Source: Rotaria socialis (taxonomy: Eukaryota; Rotifera; Eurotatoria; Philodinida; Philodinidae). Taken from it: a stretch of DNA of 64,000 nt. The translations under genes were made by a program, and so were the position numbers. Shown in pieces: positions 1 to 11,349 of the stretch; within the stretch, counting starts at the first letter, position 1; every line of letters starts with the position of its first letter. The notes below the pieces were generated by a model. That model saw only the letters and a list, made by a program, of their open reading frames with translations. It was not told where the DNA came from and searched no databases. Where the stretch lies: assembly GCA_905331475.1 (NCBI GenBank), contig CAJNYU010003040.1, forward strand, positions 5,558-69,557, read 5' to 3'.

Positions 1-72
1 TATTTCATCGTATAACTTCGTTTACGGCAACAGTAAACGACTACAGAATACGGTTGCCGTTTTTCACCGTGA

Positions 73-642
73 ATGATAGGTATACGGCCGTTTACGGCTC
101 AGGTTGATCGACCTGGGTTGAAGTCGAAACAAATGCAAGAGAAAATGGATGAGATGCAAGAGAAAATGAATAAGATGCAAGAGAAATCAAATATGAAAGA
201 TGCTTTAATTATTTCTTATGAAATTTCGTCATTATATATTGAATATTTTGTTAAACCTGTATTTTTACGATTATTAGGAACTTCTTCATGGGATCAATTC
301 ACAAACAAATTAACTCAAATAGAGGTAGAACTAGATGATAATCGTCTTCAATCGATCGAACATGGCCAATCAGTCGACGATGAGCAATTGTATACGCCAT
401 TAACAAAATTTCTTGAACCACTTCAAAAAGAAATCAGTATTAGCCTAACTGATATTCGATTCTTACTCAAAGATCGAACTGGCATTGCTCATTATCGTCA
501 TAGAACACCTAAAGAACAATTATTATTAATTGAACAAGCTAAGAAGTTTTATTTTCCTGAACAATTTGAACATAAGCAATTAGTCAAGGATATGATATGT
601 GCACTAGAGAAATCTAAATCTCGCTTTCATCGTTGTCGTTAA
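73..642 (+). CDS. Hypothetical coiled-coil protein
   Basis: A 189-residue open frame in one exon. I do not recognise the family. After about 20 residues there is a short heptad-like repeat in which the unit MQEKM(D/N) occurs three times, which should form a short coiled coil. The rest is a mixed, mostly helical, charged sequence rich in Leu, Glu and Lys, with no membrane segment. The first ATG is at 73; a second in-frame ATG at the head of the repeat is equally likely, because the first 20 codons sit in a stretch with repeated TTTACGG-type words that does not look coding. Codon use is AT-rich like the other host genes. It may be the last exon of a longer gene that starts left of the window. 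No function is proposed. Confidence 0.45.
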   Translation: MIGIRPFTAQVDRPGLKSKQMQEKMDEMQEKMNKMQEKSNMKDALIISYEISSLYIEYFVKPVFLRLLGTSSWDQFTNKLTQIEVELDDNRLQSIEHGQSVDDEQLYTPLTKFLEPLQKEISISLTDIRFLLKDRTGIAHYRHRTPKEQLLLIEQAKKFYFPEQFEHKQLVKDMICALEKSKSRFHRCR

Positions 643-881
643 ACCTTTTTATATTATATATTTTTTTCGTTGTACATGATAATAAAAAGATCTAAGATGA
701 TATGGTGGAAATAAAACTTTTTAGCTTGATAGTATCAAGCATGACTTGAACCAAAATAAAGTACGATTGTATGTTCCCACGTTTTTAACCACGTGATATT
801 TAGACGAAGGCATTAATATAGATGTACAAAATTTTCGCAAATGTTTTCAAGTTGATGAATTAAAATTTTCCGAGTACCTAC

Positions 882-1661
882 CTAGTCCGATGTTCGATAC
901 AAATAGACACAAACTATGTTAAATAAATCAATATATAATTCTCTTGTTGAATGAAAATAAGTTGAATGTACATGAGATAGTGGATGATGACATGTTTGAA
1001 AATTATGCGAAATATCACTTATTATAATATAAGCTGGTGAATGAAAATGATTAATATGTTTAAAGCAACGAAAAACTCTTTGAAGAAGTGATGAAAAATA
1101 TGAATGACACGCATGAGCATATTCAAAAACTCCATTGATAACAAAAATATCTCCTAATCGAGCTGCTTCTGCTAATGCATAAAGATTAGGCCATCGTTGT
1201 GGATTATATTTCATATCTAATGTAGCAAATATTCTTTTCTTTTTTTCCATTTGTAATCGATGACGTTCTCTTCGAGCTTCTTCATCATGTAAATATCTTA
1301 AAGAGAATAATTCGAGAAAAAAATCAAATGAAATTTTATTTGTTTATTTATTTATTTAACTTACTCGTAAAGCTCACGCCGAGTATTAAGTGATTTAACA
1401 ATGAAAAGTCTTTGCCAATATTTAGGGACTATACTCGATTTTGGTATAGGTTGAGCCCAATATTGATTTAGCCAATGCATCTCTTCCCAAAGAACATTCT
1501 TTTTTGTATCTTCATCATTGATTTGATCAAGTGATTGAGTTACATGACGAAGAAGTGTCTATCGTAGAACAGAAATAGCTGTTGAACGTTTTGTTTTTGC
1601 CTTGACAACATGTTCCCATCCACGATGACGAATATGCATTCTACTTTTTGCCTCTTAATTC
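882..1661 (-). pseudogene. Broken host gene, unknown family
   Basis: Two exons can be traced on the minus strand. The upstream one (about 1661 to 1368) reads as charged, Trp-containing protein but carries one in-frame TAG near 1560. It ends at a good GTAAGT donor, and the next exon resumes after a TTTAAG acceptor near 1302 with the frame kept (RRELYEYLHDEEARRER across the junction). It stays open through a Lys-rich patch and the stretch LAEAARLGDIFVINGVFEYA, then becomes less protein-like before the stop at 882. A correct splice junction plus a stop inside the preceding exon suggests a recently inactivated multi-exon gene, or a sequencing error at that codon. No upstream start exon was found and I do not recognise the family. 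Confidence 0.4.
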
Positions 1662-2012
1662 ATTTGTAATAACATCTTTTAATGATTTTATTCTACTTCG
1701 ATAAAAAAAATCGATCTCAATTCTTTTTATTGGATATTAAATTGAACCAATGATTTTGCTTTTATCAATGTATTTTAAAACAAGGAATATTTTGATCTAT
1801 CAATATAGTAAATAGAAAAACAATGATGTTGCGAAACCAAACAATTTTTGTGACTCATGAAATGAATCTATTCAAATCATTTCGCTATTTTCAATTCTAA
1901 GAATGCTGAGAGAGTAAAAGAAAATTCTTGTTTTTCTTTCTATTAAACGTAGTTGTCAAAGTAGAAGTGAATGAAATAACATGTTATGGTGTAATGATTA
2001 AAAATTTCATCT
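1662..2012. other. Intergenic, no gene seen
   Basis: AT-rich sequence between the broken minus-strand gene and the ABC transporter. I see no coding exon. It ends in a polypyrimidine run and a CCAG at about 2013-2026, which could be a splice acceptor in the leader of the next gene. Confidence 0.5.
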
Positions 2013-2133
2013 ATTTTTTTCTCCAGATTGTTGCTACGTTTCGGTGTGTAAGCTTAAAAAAAAACGAGAAAAATGTTTGAAATTTGGGTCAGATAGAAAA
2101 GAAATTTTATTTATTGAAACAACAACAAAAACG

Positions 2134-5100
2134 ATGTCAGATGAAATACAACAATTAGCAAATACCACTACCGGTAATCAAGCTTTACTCTCAAATGAAA
2201 CTGAAGTAATTTTTTCTTTGTTTTAATTATTTAATCACAACTAATGTTTTTTTTTTCTAAAGGATCAATCAAAAGATCTGGCTGTATGTGTTGAAGGTGC
2301 ATGGAAAAACTATGGGCATTGGTGGAAATCTATGACAGCTTTACGTGATGTTACTCTTCATGTGCCAACAGGATTTATGTAAGCTATTTTATTTTTTTAA
2401 TATTTTATTAATGGAAAACAATTCAAATTTAGATATGGTCTATTAGGTCCATCTGGATGTGGCAAAACAACTTTATTAAGATGTATAGTTGGGCGTTTAC
2501 AATTGAATCGTGGAGAGATTAATGTACTTGGGCAGAGACCTGGTAGCCGTGGTCATCAAATTCCTGGGCGAGCTGTTGGTTTTATGCCACAAGAAGCTGC
2601 ACTATATAAAGATTTTTCAATATCTGAAATGCTTCATTATTTTGGTCATCTTCATAATATGAATAGGGGAGATATTTTGTCACGAGAAGAATTTCTTCTT
2701 TCTTTTCTTGATTTACCTTCACGTGGAAAAAAAATTTGTCAATTAAGGTACGAAGAAAATTTTCAATAGAAATTTGATTTTTTTTTCTTTTGTAAAGTGG
2801 TGGTCAGCAACGTCGTGTATCATTAGCATGTGCTTTACTTCAACAACCACAATTATTACTTCTCGATGAGCCAACTGTTGGTCTTGATCCACTACTAAGA
2901 GAAAAGTTTGTATTTATATTTGGAATTTATTTTTGATTATTTTATTTTTATTTTTGAATTAGAATTTGGAGCCATCTTATTTACATATCAAAAACAAGTA
3001 AAACAACAATTATCATAACAACTCATTATATTGAAGAAGCAAGAAAAGCTAATCGAGTAAATCAATTGCTTATTTTCTAGTTTGATACAAAAATATTCTT
3101 TAGGTGGGTCTTATGCGAAGTGGTCGTATGTTAGCTGAAGATGAACCATCTCGTCTATTAACCAAATATAATCAAACGGTTTGTTTATTACCTAGACAAG
3201 AAAAACAAATAATTATAAATTAATTTTAAAATATACTTTAGAGTTTAGAAAATGTTTTTCTTTTTCTATGTGTTGAAGATCAAAAAAGTGTTCTCCAAAA
3301 TTCAACTCATAGTATTATTCAAGATGATAAAATTGAAAATGCTGTTAGTGCTGATAATGAAAATTTACCTCCACTTGATGTCACTAATGGAGAAACTCCT
3401 CATTCAGAAATTCGTAAAAAAGAACTAGTAAAAAATCGTAAGTTTAATAAGAAAAACTAAATGAATCGTAAGGATACAGTGATGCATCGGTTGTATGTAT
3501 AGTTTTATACTGATATAAATATATACGTATTGAATAAAGATAGATTTTTTCTTGATTAAAAAAATTTATTCCATAATTAATAAAATCTTTTATTTTTCAA
3601 GCTGTATTACGTGCAAAACGTGCTGCCGTAGATTGTTGTATTTGTCCACATATGCATAAGATTTATGCATTGATGGTCAAAGATTTAACAGTGATTAAAA
3701 GAAATATTGGGTAAACATTTTTCTTCTATTTCTTTTTCATGTGATTTGAAATTCATTTTAGGTTTTTAATTTTTCAATTTTTAATTCCACTCATACAAAT
3801 TTCTCTATTTTGTCTTTGTATTGGCCGTAAGTTTGATTTAATTTTGTTTTGTTTTGTTTTAAAATAAGAATTTTCAGGTGATCCTCAACACATTCCTATG
3901 GCACTCTATAATAGTGAAGCAATAAATGGATTTCCAACAGGAAATCTAAGTTTAGCACTTCTAACTAAAATTGATCCTGAACAAATTCATTTTGTAAGCA
4001 ATTTAATTATTGAATTTAATTAATTTCATTTGATTATTTCAAGACACCGTTTGATGATTTTAATAAAGCTATTGATGCTGTTAAACAAGGCCATTATTGG
4101 GGTGTTGCTGCTATTAGACTTAATTTTTCGCGAGGAATTCAGAATAAGTTAGTATTTTAGCTTAAAATTAATTTTTATATTTACTTGATCTGCTTTTCGT
4201 TTGTTTGTTAAAGATTAATTTCATTAAAAACAGACTCAGCTACGTTGAACGCATCATCTATTCATCTTTATCTTGATATGACAAGTAATTTCAGAATAAA
4301 ATGATTTTATTTATTTTTGTTTTGTTGTTGTTCATATAGATCAACAAGTTTCTTTTGTCATGCAAAATGTCTTATTACATAGTACTCAATTATTTTTAAA
4401 AGATGTTTTATCCAATCATCGAATTGATCCAGCATTAGCTGATCCTCCTGTTATAATAGAAAGTCCGATATATGGATCAAAAGCTCAAAGATTTTTAAAT
4501 TTTGCTGCACCAGGAATGATGATATCGATAATATTTTTTTTGGCTATTGGTTTAACAGCATTAATATTTGTCGTTGAAAAAAAAGAAGGTCTTTTAGAAC
4601 GTAGTTGGATTGCTGGTGTGACAACAGTTGAAGTTATGCTTGCTCATGTTATTGTCAAATTCTTTATACAATTTATTCAAATTATTTTAATGGTTGTTTT
4701 TGCTGATGTCATTTTTCAAGTTCGTTTCTTTGTTTGTTTTTATTTTCTAATTTTCTTTATATTTAAAGGTAACTATTGAAGGACCTGTTTTATTAGCGAT
4801 GGCATTAATTTTCATTCAAGGCATTTGTGGAATGAGTTATGGTAAGAGAATATGAAAAACTAAATGTGACAAGAAAATATTTCTTTTGTTAAGGTTTATT
4901 TATATCAGCTATGTGTGAACAAGAAGTTGAAGTTATGGAAGTTGCACTTGGAAGTGTTTTCCCCATATTACTAACTTCAGGTTAATCCATTTTCGAATGT
5001 ATTTTCATTTTTTATAATTTTTATTCTTGTTTAGGTGTAATATGGCCATTAGAAGGTATGCCACCCGTTATGCGTTTTATTAGTAATTTTACTCCATTAA

Positions 5101-5297
5101 CGCATGTCGTTGAAGCAATGCGATGTATTGTTTCTCGAGGTATGACATATCTTATTTTTCATTTAAATATATTTAGTTTATTTTATTTAGCATGGACATT
5201 AGCTTATTTTAAAGTATGGTCAGGATTTGTCATATCCGGTGCATGGAGTTGTGGTTTTTTTACTTTAGCTGCTATACTCTTCGCTCTTCGGAAATAA
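2134..5297 (+). CDS. ABCG/ABCH-like half ABC transporter
   Basis: ATP-driven membrane exporter of the half-transporter type, with the nucleotide-binding domain first and the membrane domain second, as in ABCG and ABCH proteins. Exons: 2134-2205, 2263-2378, 2433-2747, 2798-2905, 2963-3056, 3104-3178, 3242-3437, 3602-3710, 3762-3826, 3878-3993, 4044-4147, 4214-4284, 4340-4719, 4769-4841, 4894-4980, 5035-5297; all junctions keep the frame. Walker A GPSGCGKT is near residues 68-75, the Q-loop Gln near 116, signature LSGGQ near 167-171, Walker B LLLLDEP near 187-193 and the switch His near 225. An acidic linker (about 245-330) leads to an ABC-2-type domain with about six hydrophobic segments. The last exon probably contains one more intron, 5140-5190 (51 bases, GTATG to TTTAG), giving 730 rather than 747 residues. 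Substrate unknown; half transporters must dimerise. It looks intact. Confidence 0.9.
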
Positions 5298-6073
5298 ATT
5301 CATTCTAGTCTTGTACGTTATCTTCTCATTGTTCTTTTTCTCTTTCGTTCTCACATTGTATTTTCGAATTTAATTGAAATGAAATTTGGGATTTTACAAT
5401 AAAAATTTTTAAATTAGAAAGTATCTATCATAAAACAGCGATAGTTTTTTGTTTTTGTTGTTGTTGTTTTATCTAATACAAGGTTTTCTCCGAAATGCTC
5501 GATATCAATTCAATGCAAAATATGCCTTTACCACAATTATTAATATACCTTCAAAACAATAACAGAATTAAACAGAAACCTTTTAGTAGAGCTTGATTAT
5601 GGAACAGTGTCGATATTGAATTAAAAACAAGCTAACAAGATTGTATTGATATTATTAGAATTCTACTGAATTCAACATAGCATATTGGATCTACGTATAT
5701 TATCGTTAATTTATTTCTTCTCGTGCACTTAATTAATTTAATTGTACTTCAATATAACAAAAAACACATTGAAGTTGAGTAGTTAAACTAATGTTAATTT
5801 GCACGAACAACTGAGACTTTCGAAGTAAATAATCTTTACAGATATCTTATATATTTTTATAATACTCAAAAATATGAGATTTCGAATAGGTGAAATTTAT
5901 TGAAGTAAAAGAAATAGTATTTTGGTCTGAACAATTTTCTCTGCACAAATAGAATTTAATAATTATATTGACAATTAATGACCTCTCTTGATATATATTT
6001 AGATTGGTGTAGACAATAATCAGCAGATGATGAGATTTGAAATAGTAGGAAACGAAAGCAGATAAAAAGATAA
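5298..6073. other. Intergenic, no gene seen
   Basis: AT-rich spacer between two plus-strand transporter genes. No coding exon, RNA gene or repeat was recognised. A CT-rich run ending in TTTTAG just before the next ATG could be a leader splice acceptor. Confidence 0.5.
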
Positions 6074-6091
6074 TCTCTCTTTTTTTAGAAA

Positions 6092-9000
6092 ATGCATGAT
6101 AATGAACGAGAAATGATTGATATGAAAATAAGAGAAAATCATATTAATCATTCAAATGAAAAAAGGTATCGATTAAAAAAAAATACTCTTTTTTTAATTA
6201 ATATACGTTTTATTTAGAACGAATTCTCGTTTATGGACAATTCGTTCATATTTAATTTTATTATGTCTCATAGTTTTATCACAATCAATGATATCATCTG
6301 GTTATATTGGTTCAATAGTTTCATCATTAGAACGTTATTATGGATTTTCTACTTCACGTTTAGGTGTTGCATTTAGTAGTTATGATATAATGGGTGTCTT
6401 TTCAATTCCTTTAATATCATATTTTGGTTCACAAAATAATCGACCGCGAATAGTTGCATTTGGTGCAGTATTATTTGCTATCGGAAATATTTTGTTTATT
6501 TTACCTTATTTTATAAATGGTTATGAAAAAGAAACAACAACGAATTCATCAAATCAAACCAATGAACATTTCTGTCAATTGAATTCAACTGACGAAAGAA
6601 TTGATACAAATGATCTTTGTTCATTATTATCGACAGCTAAAATTTTATCTCATTTAACACCAAATTTAATTGATCACGAAATATCAAATCCACATGTAAC
6701 ACCGAAACCAGCATGGACTTATTATATTCTTATACTATCAATGATAACCATGTCGATTGGTTCAAGTCCATTTTATACATTAGGAATAACATTTTTAACT
6801 GATCATCTCAATAAAGATGATCAAGCTATTTGTACAAGTAAGTTTAAAAGTTCTTTTATACTTTAAAACGAAACGAAATATTTCTGTCTTGATTAAATTT
6901 ATTTTAAAGTAAAACAACACTTTTTTCTGTTTAAATAGGTCAAAAACAAATTAATTGAGGTAAAATAGTAGGATAATTCAAATAAAAAGAAAAACACACC
7001 ACATAATTAATAGCTGCTTTTTAATCTTGCTTTGACACTGTTGGGTTTTATTGTCTTTCTTTTTTAAAGTTCATCTTTGTGATAGATATGCTCATGAGGT
7101 TCATTCGAATGATGATGAACCGGTGGACGAAGTCGAATAACTTCATAATCTTTATTTAATTTTCTATTTGAATCCATTGATTGTGCACAACGAAACGATA
7201 GATTTTCTGCTGTATAATCAGGACGAAAACCTTTTCTTGCACTTGTTCTCACTTGAATATGATCTTTTTTAGTATCGCCATCACGTGTATCAGCAAACGA
7301 ACCACCTTTTACTATATAACGTTCAGAACTAACATTGACATTGTCATAATCTCGATATCTTAATGAAAAAACAGAAAGCGCACAAAATATATGAATAGAA
7401 ATTGAATGATTTTCATACTTTGTTAAAGTCCATTCCCAAGTGTTGCCTAAAATATCATAAATTTGATAATTATTTTGTGGAGGGAAAGCATCAACAGGTG
7501 ATAAACGATAAAATCCGTCTCGTAATTGATTTCCATATGGAAATTCTCCTTGCCATAGATTAACTCGTTTTAATTGCCACAGATCGCCCCATGGATAAGC
7601 AGTTGAATCAAATCCACCACGTGCTGCATATTCCCATTCCATTTCAGTTGGAAGTCTCATTCCTTTCCATGAACAATATGCTTGAGCATCACTCCATGAT
7701 ACATGTGTCACAGGATACGATAATATATTTGATATATCAGTTAATTCACCTTCAGGACGATTCCAACGAATATTTTCAACAGGAATAAAACCTTCATCCT
7801 ATATTTTAATTTGCATAAATCAATCAATTCTTATCAAATATATAGAAAAAAAAGAAAAGACACAAACTTCAGATGAAATATTAACAATCGAGTGCTTTGA
7901 TGAGTTTCCAAAAATAAAACTAAACCCATTGATTTCTGCTTGAGTTCTATAGCGAGTTTTATCTTGAGTGTAGCGACGAAAAGCAGCAACAGTTACCGGA
8001 TATTGAAATATTCTTCATTTAAAATACAGACAAAATCAAGTAATGTTCGATAAGAAAAAGAACAGAATTTTACCTAAATGGTTTTACATGTCCTTGCTTG
8101 ATCGGATATTCCATATTAATCCCTTGTCTATCATTAATACCCATTCGAAAATTTCCTCCTTGAAGTTCAACAAATGATTCTAAATGACGAAGTTTGTCAA
8201 CTAATTCATCAATATGTTGACATTGAGCGATAATTGGTAGAAAGAAAATAAATATCCACATGATTAATATATTTTTATTTGAAATGTCACTATGTTTGAA
8301 AATAAGAAGCTGGAGACGAAGAAAAGAAATGAATAATAAATGAATAGATAAAAGAGTGGCATCAGCTGTTATTTTAGGTATTCTATATGGAATGGTTGCA
8401 TTAGGACCTGTCCTTGGTTTTTTAATGGGTTCTGCACTTCTTTCTCAATGGATAAATATTGGTCATACTGAAATTCCAAATGGAATAACAACAAATGATC
8501 CTCGTTGGATTGGTCGTTGGTGGGCTGGATTTCTAGTATCAGCAAGTTCATTAACAATTCTATCATTTTTTCTTTGTACATTTCCTGATAAATTACCACG
8601 AGATATTAATCAAACAGAAGAATCAATTGATGTGTCACAATCAACGAATTCAATATGTGCTCTTGGCCAAGCTGCAACACGTCGTCATACACTACCTAAA
8701 ATAACTAATCCAACTCAATGTACATTTTTGTGTCGAATATCTAAAATCAAAGGTTCATTTTCATCTATTTTAGAAAAATCAATATATACTTTCAGACTAC
8801 TTCTAGACATTTTTACAAGTGTAACCGATCTTTTAATGAATTTTACATATCTTTTAATTGTATTAATTAATTCAGTAGAAAGTGTAATTTATTTAACAAT
8901 TTACATCGATCAATTTAAACAGATTTTATTTCTATTTAGATACTTGTCGTCTCATTTACAACATTTATGGTCAAATATATAGAATCTGTATTTAATTTAT

Positions 9001-9927
9001 CTTCATCATTATCCAGTATATTAACCGGCTCGATTGTTGTGCCAGCAGCTGTCCTAGGTACATTTACAGGTGGATATTTAGTGCGCCGTTTTCATATGGG
9101 AATTCTTCAATGTATAAAAATGATCTTAATTGCTTGTTCAATATCGTGGTTTGGTTTAATTGCATTATTATTTCTAAAATGTAAATCAACAACAATATAT
9201 CAAGGTGATACATATTGTTCAAAATCATGTCATTGTTCTTCACATGTATATGAACCAATATGCTATCAAGAAGAAATAACATATCTTTCACCATGTCATG
9301 CTGGTTGTACATTTGTTAATGGATCAGTAAGATATAAATATATTTTATAAAAGTAAGAATCGAAAATTTTCTATTTTGTTTTAAAACAACAAACAGGATT
9401 ATTCAAATTGTACGTGTTTACCAATTGGACGACCTATTCGTTCTGGTTCATGTCAAAATATATGTGTTACTGAAACATTTTTGTTTTTATCAATATTATT
9501 TGTTGTTACATTTTTTCAAACGCTAATGGCTACACCACAATTAATAATAATATTACGTTCAGTTCAACATGAACTTCAATCGTTTGGTTTAGGCTTAGAA
9601 AATTGTATTATGAAAATTCTTGCTCAAATTCCTGCACCGATTCTCTTTGGAATTATAATTGATGATCAATGTTTATTTTGGTCTCAAGCAACATGTGATC
9701 GCCGTGGATCATGTTTCATATATAATGGAGATCGACTACCATCTACATTATTTGGTACAGCAATTATTATTAAAGCAATTTCATTTTTTCTTTTGACTAT
9801 TTTACTTATTGTCACAATAAGACGACATAAAATACCAAATGATTTTTCTTCTCGTCCGTCTCCTCCTGTTCCATCGACTTTGCCATGTCAAGAACAAGAA
9901 GATCCTTTGATTATTTCGGCATTATAG
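6092..9927 (+). CDS. Organic anion transporter (OATP/SLCO family)
   Basis: Solute carrier of the organic-anion-transporting polypeptide family, expected in the plasma membrane and moving amphipathic anions such as steroid conjugates. Exons 6092-6165, 6218-6837, 8357-8859, 8940-9326 and 9397-9927 join in frame to about 704 residues, normal for the family. Recognisable blocks: ISSGYIGSIVSSLERYYGFS and SSYDIMGVFSIPLISYFG at the start, GPVLGFLMGS and DPRWIGRWWAGF in the middle, the Cys-rich Kazal-like loop CHCSSHVYEPICYQEE near the end of exon 4, and RSVQHELQSFGLGLE with PAPILFGIIIDD in the last exon. About twelve hydrophobic segments are expected. The second intron (6838-8356, 1519 bases) is far longer than the others and contains a complete gene on the opposite strand. 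A CT-rich TTTTAG lies four bases upstream of the ATG. The gene looks intact. Confidence 0.92.
7064..8261 (-). CDS. SUMF2: SUMF2-like (FGE paralogue) ER protein, nested in an intron
   Basis: Belongs to the formylglycine-generating-enzyme fold (FGE-sulfatase domain). Exons on the minus strand: 8261-8074, 8012-7868, 7798-7419, 7358-7064, giving 335 residues with all phases matching. It starts with a signal peptide (MWIFIFFLPIIAQC), then GGNFRMG, THVSWSDAQAYCSWKGMRLP, EWEYAARGG, GNTWEWT, VKGGSF and NLSFRCA, the standard family blocks. It ends in KDEL, so it should be retained in the endoplasmic reticulum. The active-site Cys pair that vertebrate SUMF1 carries just after the GGSF block is absent; the sequence there is ADTRDG, close to the SUMF2 version. 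It is therefore predicted to bind sulfatases or SUMF1 rather than to oxidise cysteine itself. The whole gene lies inside the second intron of the OATP gene on the opposite strand. Confidence 0.9.
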
Positions 9928-10644
9928 CCAATCAATAATATTCAATTGGTGAATCTCATTATTTTATTCATTTCGAATTCTTTGCTTTTGTTTTTGTTTT
10001 TGTTTTGTATTATTTATTTGAATTGAATCTGATAAAGTCATTAAATTATTTAAATAGATATTTGTATCATAATTTGATTAGATAAGAATTATTATTTAAA
10101 AACTATTTCCAAATAAAAATATGATCAATTTTATGGAAGAAATCTTCGCTAGTTCTATAATGAACAAAAACGAATGAATAAAAATAAAGAAAAAAGAGAT
10201 TTTTATATAAATAGAGAAAGTTATTAATTATGAAAGAATCATTTTCAACAATCGAACTACTCGTAATCTTGTTGTTGTTTTTCTTCTTTCTGTTTTTGTT
10301 CGTCAAACAGACGTTTGCAGTGGAAAAGCAAGGTGCTGGAAAAAAACAGAAGATTGACGTCAGAGCAAAAAAGAAAAGAAGACGGGTGAAGCGGTGTTTT
10401 CATGCGATTATGGAAAAGAGAACGCCGAGTTTTCTTCTCTCTTTTCTCGGTTGCCTCTTCTATTTGTTGACGGAATTCTTCTGCCCGATGACATTCTAGA
10501 GAAAATAAGAAATTCTACTACTAAAAAACAGAATACATTTGATGACAAGTATTCAAGATGGGTATGTCACATCTTTATCAGTTTATGTTTTCTTTTTTTG
10601 TAGGTTTTATCTTTAGATGCCTATTTTAACTAAATTGATGTTCA
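9928..10644. other. Leader region with possible 5' UTR intron
   Basis: No complete gene. The left half is AT-rich. From about 10300 to 10560 the base composition rises in GC and one plus-strand frame stays open (about 10358-10561) but has no ATG. It ends at a GTATGT donor at 10562, matched by a TTTTTTTGTAG acceptor at 10603, so a 42-base leader intron just before the next gene is likely. This is probably the promoter and 5' UTR of the membrane protein at 10645. Confidence 0.4.
10355..10362. promoter_or_regulatory. CRE-like palindrome TGACGTCA
   Basis: A perfect eight-base cAMP-response-element-type palindrome, about 290 bases upstream of the ATG at 10645 and inside the GC-richer leader region. 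CREB/ATF factors bind this word in animals. The same word by chance is rare in DNA this AT-rich, but there is no direct evidence of use. Confidence 0.25.
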
Positions 10645-11118
10645 ATGACTGAAAGACCTGATTCAACAATCGATCGTAATTCGACAACGTATGATTATGA
10701 TAATTATATATTATCAATGGTTGAAGATCGACAATCAACAGAAAATTCATCAGCTACTGATGATAATGCTAAAACAGATTATCGTTTATCATTACCATCA
10801 TCTTCCCAAATACATACATATCGACTAAATATAAATTCGACAATAAGTGAAAGTAGAAAAAAATTCTTATCTCGTATTATAACAATTGTTGCCATATTTC
10901 TTCTTGTTGTTTGTATTTTACTTGTTACATTAACACTTCGTCTTGCACATAAAATTGATGAACTTGTTCGTCTTAAACAACTTATGCCAAAACCAAATAC
11001 ATTTTTAATTATATCAACGACAACAACGACAACAACAGTAGCGACAACAATTACAACAAATAATCCCATTCATAGGCGACGATTATTGTCTTCGTTTTTT
11101 ACTTCCATTACTAATTGA
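10645..11118 (+). CDS. Small one-pass membrane protein, unknown
   Basis: A single-exon 157-residue protein that I do not recognise. Residues 1-70 are polar, rich in Ser, Thr and Asp, with several N-x-S/T sites. Residues about 76-98 (RIITIVAIFLLVVCILLVTL) form one clear membrane segment. The tail has a run of Thr (about 125-138) and a basic RRR. The basic residues just before the membrane segment favour a cytoplasmic N-terminus and a Thr-rich outer tail that could be O-glycosylated. The ATG is the first in a frame closed upstream, and AATAAA-type words follow the stop within 20 bases. The next gene, a TSG101 copy, starts about 230 bases downstream on the same strand. Confidence 0.6.
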   Translation: MTERPDSTIDRNSTTYDYDNYILSMVEDRQSTENSSATDDNAKTDYRLSLPSSSQIHTYRLNINSTISESRKKFLSRIITIVAIFLLVVCILLVTLTLRLAHKIDELVRLKQLMPKPNTFLIISTTTTTTTVATTITTNNPIHRRRLLSSFFTSITN

Positions 11119-11349
11119 CAATTTATTTTAAGAAATAAAAATAACAATAAAAGAAACAATTTCGTAGTCCTCGTTTTCTCCTGACATCTTTCTTTTCTTA
11201 TTTGATACTTGCCAGTTCTTTATTCTAATCGAATTCTTTCTTTTTTGCTGATGTTTTTGATTGCCAGTAAAAGTTGATTCATTTTTTTGTTCTTATCACA
11301 TAGCATCTTGACTTTTTCAGGTGATGATTATTCTTTTTTTCTTCTAACT

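Noticed and set aside
10358-10603. Open plus-strand frame reading through DYGKENAEFSS before the membrane protein
   Set aside because: It has no ATG, is closed upstream by TGA, and lies where a leader intron and 5' UTR are expected; kept only as leader sequence.
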